Positions 17,945 through 25,346 of a stretch of DNA of 64,000 nucleotides are shown here, piece after piece. Source of the stretch: CAYQQU01 sp964419545 (lineage in GTDB: Bacteria > Bacteroidota > Bacteroidia > Chitinophagales > Saprospiraceae). The notes under the pieces are model-generated. The model did no database searches, was not told the DNA's origin, and worked only from the letters and a program-made list of their open reading frames with translations. The DNA is taken from assembly GCA_964419545.1 (NCBI GenBank), contig CAYQQU010000006.1, forward strand, positions 1 through 64,000. Reading direction: 5' to 3'. Both the position numbers and the translations under genes were made by a program. How positions within the stretch are numbered: position 1 is the first letter of the stretch; each line of letters opens with the position of its first letter.

Positions 17945-17959
17945 AACCCGCAATGGGTT
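17945..17959. repeat. short palindrome AACCCGCAATGGGTT
   Basis: One of at least six short intergenic palindromes of form AACCC(n5)GGGTT in the window. This one is in the divergent region between the discoidin-like lipoprotein and the 123-residue unknown gene. Confidence 0.6.
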
Positions 17960-17973
17960 CAATTAAAACAGTA

Positions 17974-17981
17974 TAAATTTG
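17974..17981 (+). promoter_or_regulatory. candidate -7 box (TAAATTTG)
   Basis: Ends 15 nt before ATG 17997, predicting a leader of under 10 nt for the small unknown gene. It lies next to the palindrome at 17945-17959. Confidence 0.5.
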
Positions 17982-17996
17982 TGCTTTTAAGTGACC

Positions 17997-18368
17997 ATGG
18001 CGCTAAGAAAAAACTTTCCACCGGCAGGCTCCGAATACATGGGAGGCGAAAGCGACGGCTACGAGTACCGTACCGTTTTCGCCGGTTCCTCCCTGTCCCA
18101 AACCTACGAGATGTTGCGACAGTTTTTGGTAGAAGAAGGCTACGGGGACGTTCCTCTGCCCAAAGACGCCGAAGAGCTGCGCCTTTTCCGGCTGCCTACC
18201 CGCAATAAACAGATCCTGTTGTTCGAAGACAACGGCTATGTCCACAATCCCGTCAAGATCCTCTTTCCTACCGATCGCCGCAAGCGAAGCACCTTAATTT
18301 TGTGCCTCTATAACGAAGCGGATCCGCGCCACCTGGTCAAGTTTCACCGGGTACTGGACCGGGAATAG
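17997..18368 (+). CDS. hypothetical small protein
   Basis: 123 residues from ATG 17997 (a GTG at 17991 is in frame). No signal peptide or membrane segment; mixed alpha/beta composition with FVEEGYGDVPLP-like acidic and aromatic stretches, and a C-terminal half with strands (ILLFEDNGYVHNPVKILFP, TLILCLYNE). I do not recognise the family. It converges on the lipoprotein gene on the other strand with only 2 nt between the two stop codons. The close -7 box and clean length support it as a real gene. Confidence 0.65.
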   Translation: MALRKNFPPAGSEYMGGESDGYEYRTVFAGSSLSQTYEMLRQFLVEEGYGDVPLPKDAEELRLFRLPTRNKQILLFEDNGYVHNPVKILFPTDRRKRSTLILCLYNEADPRHLVKFHRVLDRE

Positions 18369-18370
18369 CC

Positions 18371-19024
18371 TCAAAGCAGGCGTTCCAGCTGTTTGACGTC
18401 CAGTTTCCTGACGACCTGGCTCATCTCCTTATCCGTCAGGTTTTCCACCTCCACGTTGATGACGAGGCGATCGCCGATGATGATGCTGGTTTGGCCGGAC
18501 CGGGTGCGGGAGTTGTACTTTTCGTAAGCCTTGTGGCCGTCGATCATAATAGTTCTTTCGTACTCGTCTTCGGTTTCACGTTCGACATCGACCTGCGACC
18601 AGGCAGCGAGGCCCATCATTGCCATACCCATGCCGCCGGTATCGGCGATATTGATGTCGATGCGTTTGTCGCCCTCCTCATAGGCCGCGCCGGCGGAAGA
18701 CACTTTCATGCCGAAAGCCCCGGTTTTCTCGCCGGTGTAATCCGTGCGGGGCAGGCCGATCATCGACTCCGGCAAAACTTTTTTCATTTCGCGGAAGTCG
18801 ACGACCTCCACTTCTTCGCCCTTATTCATCTTTTTCATGGCCTCCTGCATCTCGCCGGCGGCCTTAGCCATCCGCTCGGCCGGATCTTCGGAAGGCGTTT
18901 CTTCGGCAGACGAGGTGGTTTCCGAAGCGGATGAGGACTCGGTAGCGGATTCAGCGGAACCGCCGCAGGCTGTGAGCAGCAGGCCGAGGCACAAAGCCGC
19001 CCAGAAAGGGATCATTTTTTTCAT
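18371..19024 (-). CDS. hypothetical lipoprotein
   Basis: 217 residues, signal MKKMIPFWAALCLGLLLTAC (Cys20) followed by a low-complexity Ser/Glu/Thr linker (about 22-55), a Met/Lys/Glu-rich helix (AAGEMQEAMKKMNKGEE) and a beta-rich domain of about 140 residues (IDINIADTGGMGMAMMGL, TIMIDGHKAYEKY, SIIIGDRLVINVEVEN). The last part resembles periplasmic domains that bind small ligands or partners, but I cannot name the family. It lies 42 nt downstream of lysS on the same strand and could be read with it. Confidence 0.7.
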   Translation of the reverse strand: MKKMIPFWAALCLGLLLTACGGSAESATESSSASETTSSAEETPSEDPAERMAKAAGEMQEAMKKMNKGEEVEVVDFREMKKVLPESMIGLPRTDYTGEKTGAFGMKVSSAGAAYEEGDKRIDINIADTGGMGMAMMGLAAWSQVDVERETEDEYERTIMIDGHKAYEKYNSRTRSGQTSIIIGDRLVINVEVENLTDKEMSQVVRKLDVKQLERLL

Positions 19025-19066
19025 TGGTCGATTGTATTTTGGTTACTGAGAAAAAGCAGGTAACGA

Positions 19067-20611
19067 CTAATCCTCCTCTTCGTTCGCCGCGGGGCGTTCG
19101 GGTTTCATTTGGGGGAAGAACAGGACCTCCTGAATGGTGTGCTGCCCGGTGAGCAGCATGGTCAGGCGGTCGATGCCGATGCCGAGCCCGGCCGTAGGCG
19201 GCATCCCGAACTCCAGCGCCCGGAGGAAATCTTCGTCGAGGGCCATGGCTTCTTCGTCGCCGCGTTCGGCCAGCCGCAACTGTTCGACAAAGCGTTCGCG
19301 CTGGTCGATCGGGTCGTTGAGCTCGGTATAGGCGTTGGCGATCTCTTTGCCGTTGACAAAAAGCTCGAAACGCTCTACGAGGCCGGGCTTGGTCCGGTGT
19401 TTTTTGGCCAGCGGCGTCATCTCGATCGGATAATCCGTGATGTACGTCGGCTGAACGAGGTGGTCTTCCACTTTTTCGCCGAAGATCTCGTCGATCAGTT
19501 TGCCTCTGCCCATGCTGGGGTCCACTTCGATATGCAGTTGTTCGCAGACCTTGCGCAGGCCGGCTTCGTCCATCTCTGAAATATCGATATCCGTGTACTC
19601 GCGGATGGCTTCATACATCGACAGCCGCCGGTAGGGCCCCTGAAAGTCGATCACTTTACCGTCGTATTCGACTTGGGTATCGCCCAACACTTCGCGGGTG
19701 ACGGCGGCGAGGAGTGCTTCCACCATTTCCATGATCCAAAGGTAATCTTTATAGGCGACGTAGATCTCCATGGAGGTGAATTCGGGATTGTGGGTGCGGT
19801 CCATTCCCTCGTTGCGGAACATCTTTCCGATCTCGTATACCCCGTCGAACCCGCCGACGATCAGGCGTTTGAGGTAGAGTTCGTTGGCGATGCGCAGGTA
19901 CAGGTCCATGTCCAGCGTGTTGTGGTGCGTCTGGAATGGGCGGGCGGCGGCGCCGCCGTGGATCGGCTGCAGGATGGGCGTTTCCACTTCCAGCCACCCT
20001 TTGGCGTCGAAAAAGCGGCGCATGGCGCTGATGAGGCGGCTGCGCACCAAAAAGGTCTCGCGCACGCGCCGGTTGACGACCAGGTCGACGTAGCGCTGGC
20101 GGTGCCGCAGTTCAGGGTCGGAAAAAGCGTCGTAGACCTCGGTTTCGCCGGTCTCTTCGTTGACGCGCGTTTTGACGACCGGGAGGGGTCGCAGCGCTTT
20201 GCTCAGGAAGCTGAGCGATTTGACGTGCACGGTGATCTCGCCGGTGCGGGTGAGGAAGACAAAGCCTTCCACTCCGATGAAATCGCCGATATCGATCAGT
20301 TTTTTGAACAACTGGTTGTAGAGCGCTTTATCGTCGCCGGGGCAGATTTCGTCGCGGGCGATGTACAGTTGAATGCGGCCGCTGCTGTCCTGCAGTTCGG
20401 CGAAGGAAGCTTTACCCATTACACGCGTCATCATCACGCGGCCGGCCAGGCGCACGCTCTGGAAGCGCTCCTCGTCTTCGGAGAATTCGGCCTGGATGTC
20501 GGCGGCGAGGGCATTGGTCTCAAATGTTTCGGCGGGAAAGGGATTGACCCCTAGATCGCGAATTTTCTGCAAATTTTTGCGTCTGACGATTTCTTGATCG
20601 CTGAGTTGCAT
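19067..20611 (-). CDS. lysS: lysyl-tRNA synthetase, class II
   Basis: 514 residues, normal length. N-terminal OB-fold anticodon-binding domain (about 45-150, VRLAGRVMMTRVMGKASFAEL) and a class II catalytic core with motif 2 FRNEGMDRTHNPEFTSME (about 262-279) and motif 3 GLGIGIDRLTMLLT near the C terminus. It charges tRNA-Lys. ATG 20611 (MQLSDQEIVRRKNLQKIRDLG) fits the family start. It is divergent from the histone deacetylase-like gene. Confidence 0.98.
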   Translation of the reverse strand: MQLSDQEIVRRKNLQKIRDLGVNPFPAETFETNALAADIQAEFSEDEERFQSVRLAGRVMMTRVMGKASFAELQDSSGRIQLYIARDEICPGDDKALYNQLFKKLIDIGDFIGVEGFVFLTRTGEITVHVKSLSFLSKALRPLPVVKTRVNEETGETEVYDAFSDPELRHRQRYVDLVVNRRVRETFLVRSRLISAMRRFFDAKGWLEVETPILQPIHGGAAARPFQTHHNTLDMDLYLRIANELYLKRLIVGGFDGVYEIGKMFRNEGMDRTHNPEFTSMEIYVAYKDYLWIMEMVEALLAAVTREVLGDTQVEYDGKVIDFQGPYRRLSMYEAIREYTDIDISEMDEAGLRKVCEQLHIEVDPSMGRGKLIDEIFGEKVEDHLVQPTYITDYPIEMTPLAKKHRTKPGLVERFELFVNGKEIANAYTELNDPIDQRERFVEQLRLAERGDEEAMALDEDFLRALEFGMPPTAGLGIGIDRLTMLLTGQHTIQEVLFFPQMKPERPAANEEED

Positions 20612-20651
20612 TCGTTTTTTCTTTTAGATCGGGCTTTTGCCGGGAAAAACG

Positions 20652-20659
20652 CAAAAGTA
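20652..20659 (-). promoter_or_regulatory. candidate -7 box (TACTTTTG) for lysS
   Basis: Perfect consensus on the minus strand 40 nt before the lysS start; a TTG-like -33 (complement of CAA 20674-20676) is only 14 nt away, shorter than usual. Confidence 0.5.
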
Positions 20660-20773
20660 CAAAGTTCGACGGTCAAAAATAAATCAGCTGACCGCCGCGC
20701 AATCGGTTTGCCAATAAACTCAACAGGGGTGAAAATGGTTCCCCCTATTGGTATGCGTCAAGAGATGAATCCG

Positions 20774-21676
20774 ATGCTGAAAATTGCTTTTTCTCCGGTC
20801 TACAAATACGAGTTGCCGGAAAAACATCGCTTTCCGATGATCAAATACGAGCTGTTGCCGGAGCAGCTGTTATACGAAGGTACGGTGACGGAAGACAATT
20901 TTTTCCACCCTGCCCCGCTTTCCGAAGCAACGATCCTGCTGACCCACGAGGAGGCGTACTGGCGCAAGCTGTGCAATCAGGAGCTAAGCCGCAAAGAAGT
21001 GCGCGCCATCGGTTTCCCCATGTCCCGGAAGTTGGTCGATCGCGGTCGCCACATCGCCAACGGCACCGTACAATGCGCGCTTTTCGCCCGCCGGTATGGT
21101 GTAGCGCTCAACGTAGCGGGCGGCACCCACCACTCCTTTACTTATAAAGGAGAAGGCTTCTGCCTGCTCAACGATATCGCGATCGCCGCCAACTATTTGC
21201 TGCACCACGGCATCGTTCAGCGCATCCTGGTCGTCGACCTGGACGTACACCAGGGGAACGGGACGGCGCAGATATTCCGCAACGACCCGCGCGTCTTTAC
21301 CTTCAGCATGCACGGGGCGCGCAATTATCCGCATCGCAAGGAAAAATCGGACCTCGACATCGGCCTGCCCGACCGCACCGAAGACGGCCCTTACCTCAGA
21401 AAGCTGCGGGCTGTCCTCCCGCCCCTGCTCGACCAGGTCGAACCGGATATCATCTTTTACCTCTCGGGAGTGGATGTCCTCGCGACCGACAAGCTGGGCC
21501 GCCTCGCCTTATCGATCGGCGGCTGCCGCGAACGCGACCGGTTCGTTCTGGAACTGTGCAGGAAAAATGAGGTCCCGGTAGCCGTCAGCATGGGCGGCGG
21601 TTATTCGCAGCGCATCGCCCACATCATCGAAGCCCACGCCAATACGTACCGCGCCGCGCAGGAAATCTTTTTTTAA
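20774..21676 (+). CDS. histone deacetylase / acetoin utilisation family deacetylase
   Basis: 300 residues from ATG 20774 (MLKIAFSPVYKYELPEKHRFP, matching family starts; the frame is open further upstream). The zinc-dependent arginase/deacetylase fold is shown by GGTHHSF with the His pair (about 116-121), the metal ligands in DLDVHQGNG (about 154-162) and SGVDVLATD (about 231-239), and the final GGGYS. Bacterial members deacetylate proteins, acetylpolyamines or acetoin-related compounds; the substrate is not predictable. Likely transcribed alone, followed by a 1 kb AT-rich gap. Confidence 0.93.
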   Translation: MLKIAFSPVYKYELPEKHRFPMIKYELLPEQLLYEGTVTEDNFFHPAPLSEATILLTHEEAYWRKLCNQELSRKEVRAIGFPMSRKLVDRGRHIANGTVQCALFARRYGVALNVAGGTHHSFTYKGEGFCLLNDIAIAANYLLHHGIVQRILVVDLDVHQGNGTAQIFRNDPRVFTFSMHGARNYPHRKEKSDLDIGLPDRTEDGPYLRKLRAVLPPLLDQVEPDIIFYLSGVDVLATDKLGRLALSIGGCRERDRFVLELCRKNEVPVAVSMGGGYSQRIAHIIEAHANTYRAAQEIFF

Positions 21677-21717
21677 CTCGCAGGAAAAATCAGGTCGGAA
21701 ACAGCTTACTATGAGGC

Positions 21718-21746
21718 AAAAAAAAAGTCGTACAACGGTACGACTT
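21718..21746 (-). terminator. hairpin with U-run on the minus strand
   Basis: Perfect 9-bp stem AAGTCGTAC/GTACGACTT with a 4-nt loop, and nine A before it on the plus strand, that is a U-run for minus-strand transcripts. On the plus strand it lies 48 nt after the deacetylase stop but lacks a U-run there. Confidence 0.55.
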
Positions 21747-21751
21747 CATAA

Positions 21752-21771
21752 TTATAATCCCATGAACATAT
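21752..21771 (+). repeat. 20-nt repeat TTATAATCCCATGAACATAT, copy 1
   Basis: Identical to 22081-22100, with a third related site at 21922-21938. Each copy contains an ATG; here it opens a 17-codon frame (21762-21815, starting MNISKIRKIK). Both exact copies follow a hairpin ending in ACGACTT. Confidence 0.6.
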
Positions 21772-21806
21772 CCAAAATTAGAAAAATCAAATTTAAAATA
21801 TCCGCT

Positions 21807-21814
21807 TACCTTTG
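21807..21814 (+). promoter_or_regulatory. candidate -7 box (TACCTTTG) inside the AT-rich island
   Basis: Perfect TAnnTTTG on the plus strand; a transcript started here would begin near 21821 and reach the terminator at 21953-21991. Confidence 0.45.
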
Positions 21815-21820
21815 AAATTA

Positions 21821-21991
21821 ACGGATAAATGAATTAAATTCGCACCGAGCTAGGAAGTAAACTATACCACACAAATACTGACTAACGTTTAACAAATCGT
21901 GATCTCTGACTAATTGACGAGCATAATCCCATGAGCATGACCTTTTTCGGAGAGGCGACCTTGAAATGATAAGGGCGCCTTTCTTTTTTTT
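21821..21991 (+). ncRNA. candidate small RNA of about 170 nt, family unknown
   Basis: Bounded by a -7 box (21807-21814) and a strong intrinsic terminator (21953-21991). An inverted repeat AATTCGCACCG (21837-21847) / CGGTGCGAATT (21995-22005) brackets almost the same interval. The only coding potential is a 12-codon frame from ATG 21931 that runs into the terminator stem, which also fits a leader peptide. I see no match to tmRNA, RNase P RNA, SRP RNA or a known riboswitch. Confidence 0.4.
21953..21991 (+). terminator. strong intrinsic terminator
   Basis: 10-bp stem with one mismatch (AGGCGACCTT/AAGGGCGCCT), 8-nt loop, then TTC and eight T. There is no annotated protein gene directly before it, which is the main reason to suspect a small RNA. 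Confidence 0.8.
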
Positions 21992-22041
21992 GCCCGGTGC
22001 GAATTGTATCTTGGCATGCGACCAAATCTGAAAGTGTGTAG

Positions 22042-22064
22042 CGTCCCGAACACTGTCCGGGACG
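22042..22064. repeat. hairpin CGTCCCG/CGGGACG upstream of the second 20-nt repeat
   Basis: 7-bp perfect stem with a 9-nt loop, followed by ACTTACC and, 16 nt on, by the second TTATAATCCC copy. It parallels the hairpin at 21725-21746 in front of copy 1. Confidence 0.5.
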
Positions 22065-22090
22065 ACTTACCACCAACAAATTATAATCCC

Positions 22091-22228
22091 ATGAACATAT
22101 TCAAATCTATTTCAAAAATCTTCGAGGTTTCTTTTAACCTTTCTTCTCTCCCTCCGTTAATCACTAATCACGATACAAATATGCAACCACTCGCTCCTGA
22201 AAACAAAGACAAAAAAGGGTGTTTGTGA
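22091..22228 (+). CDS. possible small peptide, 45 residues
   Basis: Starts with the ATG inside the second TTATAATCCCATGAACATAT copy and encodes MNIFKSISKIFEVSFNLSSL, then a Pro/Asn/Asp/Lys-rich tail ending KKGCL. The first 14 residues could form an amphipathic helix. The start shares MNI(F/S)K with the 17-codon frame at 21762, as expected from the DNA repeat. No homologue is known to me and no modification enzyme gene is near, so a secreted peptide, a RiPP-like precursor or a non-coding stretch are all possible. Confidence 0.35.
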   Translation: MNIFKSISKIFEVSFNLSSLPPLITNHDTNMQPLAPENKDKKGCL

Positions 22229-22420
22229 AAAAAACAGAAAGACCAAATAGCCGAAATACTTTTAAAATAAGGCATCAATTGTACGAAATGTGAATTTTTT
22301 ATTTCCTATCTCTTTTATTTTCCGATCTTTTTTTCTGAATTTTTTCGCCCTTTGTCCGGATTCGATCTTTTTCTCTTGTTCCGAAACGCGCAGGCATATC
22401 CCCAAATAAGGTGAGGATTA

Positions 22421-22485
22421 CGTGCCAGCGGTACGGAATGTACGCTGCCGGCCGGCCGTCTTTCCTATTCCGTACCTCTGGCACG
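22421..22485. repeat. large palindrome, 19-bp arms
   Basis: Arms CGTGCCAGCGGTACGGAAT (22421-22439) and ATTCCGTACCTCTGGCACG (22467-22485) pair with one mismatch around a 27-nt loop that itself contains GCCGGCCGGC. The right arm runs straight into copy 2 of the 74-bp repeat. Confidence 0.75.
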
Positions 22486-22551
22486 GCAATCACTGCGTAC
22501 AAAACATTCTACTAATAGCTCTTCCTGCCGGGGCGAGAACACGACAATATT
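22478..22551. repeat. 74-bp dispersed repeat, copy 2
   Basis: Gap-free match to 15295-15368. Its first 8 bases are also part of the right arm of the palindrome, so palindrome and repeat may together be one element of about 130 bp, of which copy 1 retains only the right part. Confidence 0.7.
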
Positions 22552-22694
22552 GCAAAGCGAGAACCACTGGGAGGGACAAGTGCTTTGCACCGCTTTTTCA
22601 GTGCGGGCGTAATCAGACTGACTGGTGGTGCAGGAAATATTTATAGCGTTGCAAGGGAGCTTTTTTTCCACTTCCCCCCTGCGCAACCAGTCTA

Positions 22695-24107
22695 TTATTC
22701 TTTTTCTTCTTCGCTTGAGGCTTCGCCGGCCGGCGTTTCAACCGTTTCTTCGACAACTTCCGGCGCGGGCGGGGTAGTTTCGGGATCGGTCTTTTCCGAA
22801 GGAGCGAACCGTTTGTTGACAACTCCGACCAGTGTGCTGACGCCGCCCATGATGTCGGAATAGGCGATATCGGCGGTGGGGGACGCCGCTTCGGTTGTTT
22901 CTTCGGGAGCAGGAGCGGAAGGCTCGTCGTCTGCTTCCTCTTTGCCGGCGATGGCCTCGGCGGCCTTTTCCAGTTTTTCGGAATCTTCGACGCGGGCGGC
23001 GGCCTCCTGTCGCATCTTTTCGGCAATTTTCGCCTCGGCTTCTTTTTTGGCCTGCTCCAGGCGTTTTTTCTCCTGGCGTTTGGCTTCGCGTTGTTTTTCG
23101 ACTTCGAGGCGGCGTTCCAGTTCGGTCTGGGTGCTCGTCATCTCTTTGAGTTTCTCCTCTTTGGAACGGATGCGTTCTTCGATCATTTTGATCTTGGCCT
23201 GCCGGATCTGGGCTTCCAGTTGGCCGTCGGTGCTGGCGATCTTGCGGTTCTGGAAAGCGAGGTCGTTCTCATCGCGCTGGATGGATCGTTTCATTTTATC
23301 GATGGCGGCCAGCAGGCCTTCGAAGCGGCGGTTGAGGCGTTGCAGGGGCGAGCGGTCGTCGCCGCGATCGCCGAAGCGCTTTTCCTTGACGATCTTAAAA
23401 GCGGCGTCGAGGCGATTCCACACCTGGGTGCGGTGTTCGCGGGTGAAGTCGGCTTCGCGGAATTTGCGCTGTACGCTCTTGAGGTCTTCGAAAATATCCT
23501 GCAGCCGCATATTCTGGGCGATGCGTTGTTCGATCTCTTCGAGCATTGCCATAAACTGGCTGAGTTGGCTTTCATCCTTTTTTGCCCGCAGGTTTTTCAT
23601 ACGGGCGAACAACTCATTGGTCAGGTCGCGCAGGTTGTTGCCGTGTTCCCGCAGCAGGTTGCGGTCGCGGATTTGCCCCTGGACTTTTTTCCAGAACCCT
23701 TTGAGGTTCTCCCAAACCGAATTATCGAATTCCTGGAGCTGTCCGATCTTATCTTTGAGCTCTTCGAGTTCCGACTGGTAGGTTTCATGGAGTTTTGAGG
23801 AGAGCACGACGAAGTGCCATTCCGTTTGGGCGCGCTGGACGACGTCGGTGCGTTCTACTCGCAGTTTTTCGGGCAGCAGGCTTTCTGAAATGGAGAGTTC
23901 CCGCTCCATTTTTTCGTGTTGTTCCGGGAAAGTAACCTCTTTATCGTTGCGCCAGTGGTCCATCATTTCTTTGCTGAAATCTTCGGTAGCAACGGCTTCC
24001 GGGAAAACGAAGATATTCACTTTGTTCCCTTCCGGCTGCAATTCCAAGGCGATGAGTACGCGTTCTTCCTGAGCGTTATTTCCCCAAAGTACAAGCTTGT
24101 TCTTCAT
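22695..24107 (-). CDS. coiled-coil protein of unknown function
   Basis: 470 residues, almost wholly charged. The first 100 residues contain beta strands (MKNKLVLWGNNAQEERVLIA, KVNIFVFPEAV); residues about 105-370 are continuous helix with strong coiled-coil periodicity, including an R/W-rich stretch (TREHRTQVWNRLDAAFKIVKE) that recalls DUF349 repeats; about 300-375 is Lys/Glu/Arg-rich, and the end (about 375-470) is acidic and Pro/Ala/Thr-rich with a short hydrophobic segment. No signal peptide. DUF349 proteins occur near nucleoid and division genes, but that link is only a resemblance here. Monocistronic by position. Confidence 0.75.
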   Translation of the reverse strand: MKNKLVLWGNNAQEERVLIALELQPEGNKVNIFVFPEAVATEDFSKEMMDHWRNDKEVTFPEQHEKMERELSISESLLPEKLRVERTDVVQRAQTEWHFVVLSSKLHETYQSELEELKDKIGQLQEFDNSVWENLKGFWKKVQGQIRDRNLLREHGNNLRDLTNELFARMKNLRAKKDESQLSQFMAMLEEIEQRIAQNMRLQDIFEDLKSVQRKFREADFTREHRTQVWNRLDAAFKIVKEKRFGDRGDDRSPLQRLNRRFEGLLAAIDKMKRSIQRDENDLAFQNRKIASTDGQLEAQIRQAKIKMIEERIRSKEEKLKEMTSTQTELERRLEVEKQREAKRQEKKRLEQAKKEAEAKIAEKMRQEAAARVEDSEKLEKAAEAIAGKEEADDEPSAPAPEETTEAASPTADIAYSDIMGGVSTLVGVVNKRFAPSEKTDPETTPPAPEVVEETVETPAGEASSEEEKE

Positions 24108-24183
24108 AGAACCAGTCCTAATTTTCTGAGTAAAACACAGCTTTTCACGGTCGTCGGTAGTTCGTAATGGCTTGAGATCCTTT

Positions 24184-24191
24184 CAAATTTA
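24184..24191 (-). promoter_or_regulatory. candidate -7 box (TAAATTTG) for the coiled-coil protein gene
   Basis: Minus strand, 76 nt before ATG 24107; a TTG (complement of CAA 24213-24215) lies 21 nt further up, close to the usual spacing. Confidence 0.5.
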
Positions 24192-24258
24192 ACAATTTAG
24201 GGACCAAACCGGCAACTTTTACTACCTTTTTCTATTTCCCGCCCCCCGGCGCTTGCGA

Positions 24259-25278
24259 TCAGGCGGTCACTTTTCCCGTTTTGACCAGCCCGGCCGAGAC
24301 CAGATATTCGGCGATCTGCACGGCGTTGGTCGCGGCGCCTTTGCGCAGGTTGTCGGCCACGATCCAGAGGTTCAGCCCATTGTCGATCGATTCATCGCGC
24401 CGGATGCGACCCACGAACACTTCGTCGCGGCCTTTGGCGTGTAGCGGCATCGGATAGCGGTTGCGCTGCGGATCATCCGCCACCACCAGGCCGGGCGTTC
24501 CGGCAAGCAGCTCGCGCAACTCGGCCAGGTCGAACGGTTTTTCGAATGTTATGTTGACCGATTCCGAATGCCCGCCGTGCACCGGCACCCGCACGGCCGT
24601 AGCCGTGATGCCGATATTCTGGTCTGCCAGGATCTTTCTGGTTTCATTGACCAGTTTCATTTCTTCTTTGGTGTAATCGTTTTCGAGAAAAACGTCACAT
24701 TGCGGCAGACAATTTTCCATGATAGGATACGGATAGGCCATCTCTTCCGGCTTGGGTTCGAACCCTTTGCGTTCCAGCTGGTACTGCTTTACCGCCTTCA
24801 TCCCCGTGCCGGTAAACGACTGGTAAGTGGAAATGACCAGCCGGCGAATGCCGTAACGCCGGTGTAACGGCGCCAATGCAACCACCAGCTGAATGGTGGA
24901 GCAATTGGGATTGGCGATGATTTTATCCTCCGCGGTCAAAACCCCGGCATTTACTTCCGGCACCACGAGCTTTTTATCGGGTTCCATCCGCCAGGCCGAC
25001 GAATTGTCGATAACCGTTGCGCCGGCTTCGGCAAAACGCGGCGCCCAGAGGCGCGAGATATCCCCGCCGGCCGAGAATAACGCCAGGTCCGGCCGGGCGG
25101 CGACGGCCGCCTCGAGGCCGATGACCGCGTGCGTCGCGCCGGCAAATTTAATCGGCTTACCTACCGAACGTTCGGAGGCTATGGGTAAAAACGAGCTGAC
25201 TGGAAAATTGCGCTCTTCCAAAACTTTGCACATTACGGCGCCCACCAGGCCGGTGACACCTACAACTGCTACCTTCAT
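24259..25278 (-). CDS. asd: aspartate-semialdehyde dehydrogenase
   Basis: 339 residues. N-terminal NADP-binding motif VVGVTGLVG (5-13), catalytic Cys126 in NPNCSTIQ (123-130), SFTGTGMKA, and the active-site His237 in RVPVHGGHSES. It reduces beta-aspartyl phosphate to aspartate semialdehyde, the branch point to lysine/diaminopimelate, threonine and methionine. Length and start fit the bacterial family. It is divergent from the lamin-tail-domain gene, with 68 nt between the start codons. Confidence 0.97.
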   Translation of the reverse strand: MKVAVVGVTGLVGAVMCKVLEERNFPVSSFLPIASERSVGKPIKFAGATHAVIGLEAAVAARPDLALFSAGGDISRLWAPRFAEAGATVIDNSSAWRMEPDKKLVVPEVNAGVLTAEDKIIANPNCSTIQLVVALAPLHRRYGIRRLVISTYQSFTGTGMKAVKQYQLERKGFEPKPEEMAYPYPIMENCLPQCDVFLENDYTKEEMKLVNETRKILADQNIGITATAVRVPVHGGHSESVNITFEKPFDLAELRELLAGTPGLVVADDPQRNRYPMPLHAKGRDEVFVGRIRRDESIDNGLNLWIVADNLRKGAATNAVQIAEYLVSAGLVKTGKVTA

Positions 25279-25333
25279 TTTCCATCATTTTTTAAATTGG
25301 GCCGTTAAGATACATGCAATCTAAGTTTATTGC

Positions 25334-25341
25334 TATTTTTG
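25334..25341 (+). promoter_or_regulatory. -7 box (TATTTTTG) five bases before a start codon
   Basis: Perfect consensus ending at 25341, with ATG 25347 six bases on. It supports ATG 25347 over the upstream in-frame ATG 25314, since the latter would lie upstream of the transcription start. The transcript should be leaderless or nearly so. Confidence 0.6.
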
Positions 25342-25346
25342 ATTTT

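Larger units (their letters stand above)
21677..22694. other. 1 kb AT-rich intergenic island with repeated small modules
   Basis: No conventional gene. It contains, in order: a hairpin (21725-21746), a 20-nt sequence TTATAATCCCATGAACATAT (21752-21771), a -7 box (21807-21814), an 11-bp inverted repeat pair (21837-21847 with 21995-22005) enclosing an intrinsic terminator (21953-21991) and a related motif CATAATCCCATGAGCAT (21922-21938), a second hairpin (22042-22064), an exact second copy of the 20-nt sequence (22081-22100) starting a 45-codon frame, and a palindrome plus 74-bp repeat (22421-22551). Base composition is much more AT-rich than the flanks until about 22400. Confidence 0.7.
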
